Assembly: GCA_025960445.1 (NCBI GenBank)
Contig: JAICIT010000044.1
Location: forward strand, 1-10,527
Direction of reading: 5' to 3'
DNA from: Bradyrhizobium sp.
Lineage (GTDB): Bacteria > Pseudomonadota > Alphaproteobacteria > Rhizobiales > Xanthobacteraceae
Length of the DNA stretch: 10,527 bases
In this document: piece by piece, positions 6,370 to 10,527 of the stretch
Layout of the letters: each line of letters opens with the position of its first letter
Numbering within the stretch: position 1 is the first letter of the stretch
Translations under genes and position numbers: made by a program
The notes under the pieces: model-generated
Database searches by the model: none
The model's input: only the letters and a program-made list of their open reading frames with translations
Told to the model about the DNA's origin: nothing

Positions 6370-7836
6370 ATGACGGCATTTCACGCACAGCACTCAGGTT
6401 CCATGAACCCGCCGCGCAAGCTGCATATCAAGTCCTATGGCTGTCAGATGAACGTCTACGATGCCCAGCGCATGGTGGACACGCTCGCGCCGGAGGGTTT
6501 CGTCGAGACGCCGACCGCCGAGGATGCCGATCTCGTAATTCTCAACACCTGTCACATCCGGGAAAAGGCTTCCGAAAAGGTGTACTCGGAACTGGGTCGG
6601 CTGCGCCTCGTCAAACAGGAGGCTGCGCGTAACGGCAAGCGCATGAATATTGCCGTGGCCGGGTGTGTCGCCCAGGCGGAGGGCGAGGAGATCATCCGAC
6701 GCGCCCCGGTCGTTGACGTCGTCGTTGGCCCGCAAAGCTATCATCATCTGCCGCAACTGCTGGAACACGCAAAAAGCCGCGGCCGTGCGCTGGAGACCGA
6801 TTTTCCGGTCGAGGACAAGTTTGGTTTTTTGCCCCCGCCGCGGCCTGAGGCGATTCGCGCCCGCGGTATTTCGTCGTTCGTGACGGTGCAGGAAGGCTGT
6901 GACAAATTCTGCACGTTCTGCGTCGTGCCCTACACGCGCGGCACCGAAGTATCGCGCCCGGTCACGAAGATCGTCGATGACGTGCTCAGACTTGCCGATC
7001 ACGGGGTGCGCGAGATCACGCTGATCGGCCAGAACGTCAACGCCTATCACGGCGAGGGACCTGATGGGCGAACCTGGTCACTCGGAGGATTGCTGCACGC
7101 TGTCGCGGATATTCCCGGCATCGTACGCCTGCGCTACTCGACCAGCCATCCTCGCGACGTCGATGATGCCCTGATCGCAGCTCATCGCGATGTGCCGGCG
7201 GTGATGCCGTTCGTGCACCTGCCGGTGCAATCCGGTTCGGACCGGATTCTTGCGGCGATGAACCGGAGGCATACTGCAGATGATTACCGCCGGGTTATCG
7301 AGCGGTTTCGCCTCGCCAGCCAAAACATCGCGTTTTCATCGGATTTCATCGTCGGTTTCCCCGGCGAAACCGAGGAAGATTTTCGGGCCACCCTCGCGCT
7401 TGTCACGCAAATCGGATACGCTGGCGCTTATTCGTTCAAATATTCGCCGCGGCCGGGGACGCCGGCTGCGGACATGCAGGAGACGATTTCAGCGGCTGAG
7501 ATGGATGAGCGATTGGTGCGGCTTCAGGAATTGATCGACAGCCAGCAATCAGCCTTCAATCAGGCTGCGATTGGCAACACGGTCGATGTGCTGTTCGAAC
7601 GCTCGGCGCGCAATCCCGGTCAGATCGTCGGCCGCACAGCGTATCTTCAGCCCGCGCATGTCATGGCATCCGCTGATCTGATCGGGCAGGTGCTGCCGGT
7701 GAAGATAGAAAGCCTCGAGCGCTACAGCCTGCTCGGCCAGCTCGTGCCTTCATCGAACAACCGCGGCACACCACCTGCAGCTTCCAGGATGGCATCTGCT
7801 CAAACCACCAATTCTCAAATGACGACGGGAGCCTGA
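6370..7836 (+). CDS. miaB: MiaB, tRNA ms2i6A37 methylthiotransferase
   Basis: Radical-SAM enzyme that adds a methylthio group to C2 of N6-isopentenyl-A37 in UNN-decoding tRNAs. Three regions appear in order. The N-terminal MTTase domain has auxiliary-cluster cysteines C25 (SYGCQMN), C61 ([10 protein letters not shown]) and C99 (AGCVAQ). The radical-SAM core carries the CxxxCxxC triad at C177, C181 and C184 ([17 protein letters not shown]). A C-terminal TRAM domain spans roughly 397-455. The total of 488 residues is slightly above E. coli (474) because of a short N-terminal leader and a low-complexity Ser/Thr/Asn/Ala tail of about 30 residues after the TRAM domain. The motif set, including HIREKA and QMN, fits MiaB rather than RimO or MtaB. 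ATG at 6403 is a possible alternative start. phoH begins four bases after the stop. Confidence 0.97.
   Translation: MTAFHAQHSGSMNPPRKLHIKSYGCQMNVYDAQRMVDTLAPEGFVETPTAEDADLVILNTCHIREKASEKVYSELGRLRLVKQEAARNGKRMNIAVAGCVAQAEGEEIIRRAPVVDVVVGPQSYHHLPQLLEHAKSRGRALETDFPVEDKFGFLPPPRPEAIRARGISSFVTVQEGCDKFCTFCVVPYTRGTEVSRPVTKIVDDVLRLADHGVREITLIGQNVNAYHGEGPDGRTWSLGGLLHAVADIPGIVRLRYSTSHPRDVDDALIAAHRDVPAVMPFVHLPVQSGSDRILAAMNRRHTADDYRRVIERFRLASQNIAFSSDFIVGFPGETEEDFRATLALVTQIGYAGAYSFKYSPRPGTPAADMQETISAAEMDERLVRLQELIDSQQSAFNQAAIGNTVDVLFERSARNPGQIVGRTAYLQPAHVMASADLIGQVLPVKIESLERYSLLGQLVPSSNNRGTPPAASRMASAQTTNSQMTTGA
7827..7831 (+). promoter_or_regulatory. Ribosome binding site supporting a TTG start for phoH
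   Basis: GGGAG lies nine bases before the TTG at 7841 and inside the last codons of miaB. The next ATG in frame (7901) has no such site, so the TTG is preferred. Confidence 0.6.
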
Positions 7837-7840
7837 ACCC

Positions 7841-8896
7841 TTGCCCAAAAGCGCATCGGATTCGCCTTCGCTCGCTCCCAGCCGCAAACTCGACCGCGAC
7901 ATGCAAATGCCACCCGAGACGCAAGTCGTCATCGACTTCGACGACAACCGCGGCGCGTCGGCGCTGGTCGGCCCCTACGGTCAGAACCTCGCGTTGATTG
8001 AGCGCCGGCTCGGCGTCGTGGTCGACTCCCGCGGTAATCACATTTCGATCGCCGGATCACGCGACGGCTGCGACGCTGCGCGGCGCGTGCTGGAAACGCT
8101 GTATGCGCAGGCGACCCAAGGACATGACCTCTCGCAAGGCGATGTCGAGGGCGCAATCCGCGCCGTCATAGCACAAGGCTCATTGTTCGAGTTCGATGCC
8201 AAGACGGTGAAATCGTCCTTCGAGACTATCAACCTGCGCAAGCGCCCGGTGCGCGCGCGCACCGCGGCCCAGGACTCCTATATCCGCGCGCTGAAACGGC
8301 ACGAGCTGGTGTTCGGTATCGGCCCTGCCGGTACGGGCAAGACGTGGCTTGCGGTGGCGCATGCGGCGCAGATGTTCGAGCGGAAGGAGGTCGACCGCAT
8401 CATCCTGTCGCGCCCTGCGGTGGAAGCCGGCGAACGGCTCGGCTTCTTGCCGGGCGACCTGCGCGAGAAAGTCGATCCTTACTTACGGCCGATTTATGAC
8501 GCGCTGTACGACCTGATGGACTCCCGGATTGTCGAACGCGCCCTGCAGGCCGGCGAAATCGAAATCGCACCGCTCGCGTTTATGCGCGGCCGCACTCTCA
8601 CCAACGCTGTCATCATTCTGGACGAGGCGCAAAATACCACTTCGATGCAGATGAAGATGTTCCTGACCCGGCTTGGCGAGAATAGCCGCATGATCGTCAC
8701 CGGCGATCCTTCCCAGGTCGATCTGCCGAACGGCCAGACTTCCGGCCTTGCGGAAGCGGCCAGGCTACTGGACGGCGTCGAGGGCATCGCGCAAGTGAAA
8801 TTCACGGCTGAAGACGTAATCCGTCATGAACTGGTAGCCCGGATCGTCGCCGCTTACGAAGGTTCGGCGCTCCGGCCGGGAACCACCAAGCCCTGA
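7841..8896 (+). CDS. phoH: PhoH-family ATPase (YbeZ type)
   Basis: Cytoplasmic P-loop NTPase related to the helicase superfamily; in several bacteria it works with YbeY in rRNA/RNA metabolism, despite the historical phosphate-starvation name. In this 351-residue protein, about residues 26-75 form a KH-like domain with the GxxG loop GPYG (44-47), as in other long PhoH proteins. The PhoH ATPase core (about 140-345) has Walker A GPAGTGKT (161-168), RPAVEAGERLGFLPGDL (191-207), Walker B VIILDEAQN (257-265) and the motif III-like VTGDPSQVDLP (286-296). The start is a TTG with GGGAG nine bases upstream; an ATG at 7901 would remove 20 poorly ordered residues only. It is four bases from miaB, and its TGA stop shares one base with the ybeY ATG (TGATG), strong signs of one operon. 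No Pho box is visible before it. Confidence 0.95.
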   Translation: MPKSASDSPSLAPSRKLDRDMQMPPETQVVIDFDDNRGASALVGPYGQNLALIERRLGVVVDSRGNHISIAGSRDGCDAARRVLETLYAQATQGHDLSQGDVEGAIRAVIAQGSLFEFDAKTVKSSFETINLRKRPVRARTAAQDSYIRALKRHELVFGIGPAGTGKTWLAVAHAAQMFERKEVDRIILSRPAVEAGERLGFLPGDLREKVDPYLRPIYDALYDLMDSRIVERALQAGEIEIAPLAFMRGRTLTNAVIILDEAQNTTSMQMKMFLTRLGENSRMIVTGDPSQVDLPNGQTSGLAEAARLLDGVEGIAQVKFTAEDVIRHELVARIVAAYEGSALRPGTTKP

Positions 8897-9474
8897 TGAG
8901 AAAATCTACCGAGAAGCGATCGCCGGAAAGCATTTCGGAGCGCAATAGAAATTCTGGAGCGATGGCGCAATCCGCCCTTCCCATGACCGAGGTCCTCATC
9001 GTCGCCGACGCCTGGAACAGTGAGCCCGACGCCGACGCTGTGATCCAGCGCGCGGTCGCGGTCGCAGCCGAGATGGCCGATGCCGATACGGCCGACGCGG
9101 AGCTCGCGGTGATGCTGACCGACGATGCAGGAATTCGCACCCTGAACAGCAATTGGCGGGGCATCGACAAGCCTACCAATGTGCTGTCGTTCCCGGCGCT
9201 AAGGCCGCCGACCGGCGTGAGCGGCGCTGATGATATACCACCCATGCTCGGCGATATCGCCATCGCCTATGAGACGGCGCGCAGGGAAGCCGATGACGAG
9301 CAAAAGCCCTTTGATCATCATCTCAGCCACCTCACCGTCCACGGCTTCCTGCATCTGGTCGGCTATGATCACGAAACAGACGATGAGGCCGAGGCGATGG
9401 AAGCTCTGGAAATAGAGATCCTGGCACAACTCGGCATTCCCGACCCATACGCTGATCGGGAGCGGATGGACTGA
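8896..9474 (+). CDS. ybeY: YbeY endoribonuclease / rRNA maturation factor
   Basis: Zinc-dependent single-strand endoribonuclease involved in 16S rRNA 3'-end maturation and 70S ribosome quality control. The metal motif H-x3-H-x5-H is complete (HGFLHLVGYDH: H149, H153, H159), and the conserved arginine loop WRGIDKPTNVLSFP (87-100) is present, with LGDIAIA at 118-124. At 192 residues it is longer than E. coli YbeY (155). Most of the excess is a charged N-terminus of about 22 residues (RKSTEKRSPESISERNRNSG) that looks unstructured. Starts at 8962 (170 residues) or 8983 would better fit the family. The 8896 start is favoured by its one-base overlap with the phoH stop, while 8962 has GGAG only two bases upstream, closer than usual. 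corC follows after a single base. Identity is firm; the exact start is open. Confidence 0.95.
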   Translation: MRKSTEKRSPESISERNRNSGAMAQSALPMTEVLIVADAWNSEPDADAVIQRAVAVAAEMADADTADAELAVMLTDDAGIRTLNSNWRGIDKPTNVLSFPALRPPTGVSGADDIPPMLGDIAIAYETARREADDEQKPFDHHLSHLTVHGFLHLVGYDHETDDEAEAMEALEIEILAQLGIPDPYADRERMD

Positions 9475-9475
9475 G

Positions 9476-10527
9476 ATGGCGGACTCCGAACCGACCCACG
9501 ATAATCCGCGCAATACGCGCAACTTGCCGGCGGTGGTACCGCAAGGCGAGGTGACACGTCCCACCGCCGACAATTGGCTGACGCGTGCCATCCGGGTGCT
9601 GTTCGGTTGGAAGCCGGGTTCAGTCCGCGATGATCTCCAGGTCGTGCTCGATGCTTCTACGCCTGATGATGCGGGGTTCTCCGCCATTGAACGCACGATG
9701 CTGCGCAATATCCTTGGGCTGCATGAACGTCGCATCGCCGACGTCATGATTCATCGCGCCGATATCATCGCGGTCAAGCGCGATATCCCCCTCGGTGAAT
9801 TGATGAGCCTCTTCGAAAGTGCCGCGCATTCGCGCCTTGTCGTCTACAACGAAACTCTCGACGATCCCGAGGGCATAGTTCACATTCGTGATCTGCTGGC
9901 GTTTATGACGGCAAAAGCGCGTGCGCTCGATCCAGGCAAAAGCAAGCGAAAGAAGCCGTTTCCCGCCGGGCTCGACCTGCGTGCGGTCAACCTGGCCCTG
10001 CCACTCTCGGACGCCAACATCATCCGAAAACTGTTGTTCGTGCCGCCATCAATGCGAGCAATCGATCTTTTGGCACAGATGCAGGCGTCGCGAATTCATC
10101 TGGCCCTTGTGGTGGATGAATATGGCGGCACCGATGGCCTGGTATCGATCGAGGACATCGTCGAGCAGATCGTCGGCGACATCGATGACGAGCACGACAG
10201 CGATGAACCACCGGCGATCGTTCGGCAGGCTGACAATTCCTTCATCGCCGATGCCCGTGCCAGGCTCGATGATGTCCGCGCCGTAATAGGCGAAGACTTC
10301 GTCACCGGCGAGGCCGGCGAAGAGGTCGAGACCCTCGGAGGCTATCTCGTGACCCACGTCGGCCGGCTGCCGGTACGCGGAGAAGTCATCTCTGGCCCGG
10401 GCAACTACGAGATCGAAGTGCTTGACGCCGATCCGAGGCGCGTGAAGCGGCTGCGCATTGCTACGCGCAAGGAGCGCCCCCCTGCGCGGACACAGCGCGA
10501 GGGTCGCCGCCGTGAAGCCGCACCGGA
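9476..10527 (+). CDS. corC: CorC/HlyC (TlyC)-like CBS-domain protein, 3' end cut off by window
   Basis: The frame stays open from the ATG at 9476, one base after the ybeY stop, to the window edge, giving 350 visible residues. The order is: a polar, basic N-terminus (about 1-55), a short linker (55-85), a first CBS motif from RIADVMIHRADI (86-97), a second ending LALVVDEYGGTDGLVSIEDI (209-228), and a CorC_HlyC domain (about 248-330) with ETLGGYLVTHVGRLPVRGE (285-303). The tail after 330 is very rich in Arg. There is no DUF21 membrane domain, so it is the soluble type, like E. coli CorC/YbeX and the alphaproteobacterial hemolysin-like TlyC proteins. Proposed roles are in Mg2+/Co2+ efflux or ribosome-linked function; hemolysin activity should not be assumed. 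In this conserved cluster lnt usually follows. A weak purine-rich site (GGA, 9468-9470) precedes the ATG. Confidence 0.93.
   Translation, partial: MADSEPTHDNPRNTRNLPAVVPQGEVTRPTADNWLTRAIRVLFGWKPGSVRDDLQVVLDASTPDDAGFSAIERTMLRNILGLHERRIADVMIHRADIIAVKRDIPLGELMSLFESAAHSRLVVYNETLDDPEGIVHIRDLLAFMTAKARALDPGKSKRKKPFPAGLDLRAVNLALPLSDANIIRKLLFVPPSMRAIDLLAQMQASRIHLALVVDEYGGTDGLVSIEDIVEQIVGDIDDEHDSDEPPAIVRQADNSFIADARARLDDVRAVIGEDFVTGEAGEEVETLGGYLVTHVGRLPVRGEVISGPGNYEIEVLDADPRRVKRLRIATRKERPPARTQREGRRREAAP

Noticed and set aside
9921..10286. Plus-strand open frame of 121 residues at the right end
   Set aside because: It is a shadow in another frame of corC, whose own frame stays open through the window edge and has clear CBS and CorC_HlyC motifs.

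Overview
The window looks like an ordinary, conserved stretch of chromosome from an alphaproteobacterium of the Hyphomicrobiales, most likely near Bradyrhizobium, Rhodopseudomonas or Afipia. This rests on the high GC content, the gene order, the alphaproteobacterial form of the Fur-family regulator (no CxxC after the HHDH motif) and the close resemblance of several proteins to what I recall from Bradyrhizobiaceae. No database search was possible. All twelve recognisable genes are on the plus strand. I see no rRNA, tRNA, CRISPR array, insertion sequence, phage gene or other mobile element, and no interval longer than about 185 bases without a gene.

Layout. 1-1245 is the 3' four fifths of murJ (lipid II flippase). 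1306-2358 is trpS (tryptophanyl-tRNA synthetase). 2491-2985 is a universal stress protein. 3135-3704 is nfuA (Fe-S carrier). 3733-4431 tsaB and 4428-4913 rimI overlap by four bases. After a 184-base regulatory-looking gap come a fur/mur regulator (5098-5547) and a HAD phosphatase (5550-6233), two bases apart. After another gap (6234-6369) comes a tight run: miaB (6370-7836), phoH (7841-8896), ybeY (8896-9474) and corC (from 9476, running off the window at 10527).

The genes cover housekeeping in three linked areas. The first is tRNA and RNA work: trpS charges tRNA-Trp, tsaB serves the t6A37 modification, miaB makes ms2i6A37, rimI acetylates a ribosomal protein, phoH is a KH-like/ATPase protein, and ybeY is the rRNA-processing endonuclease usually paired with phoH. 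The second is metal and Fe-S biology: nfuA, the Fur/Mur regulator, and miaB as a [4Fe-4S] client enzyme. The third is envelope and stress: murJ, usp and corC. miaB-phoH-ybeY-corC is a well-known conserved cluster, normally continued by lnt, which probably lies just beyond the right edge.

I did not find a convincing undescribed system. The points most worth a second look are small: a T-arm-shaped hairpin in the nfuA leader, an inverted repeat next to a TATAAT box before fur/mur, imperfect repeats before usp, an eight-codon reading frame just before fur/mur, and a HAD phosphatase of unknown substrate apparently coupled to the metal regulator.
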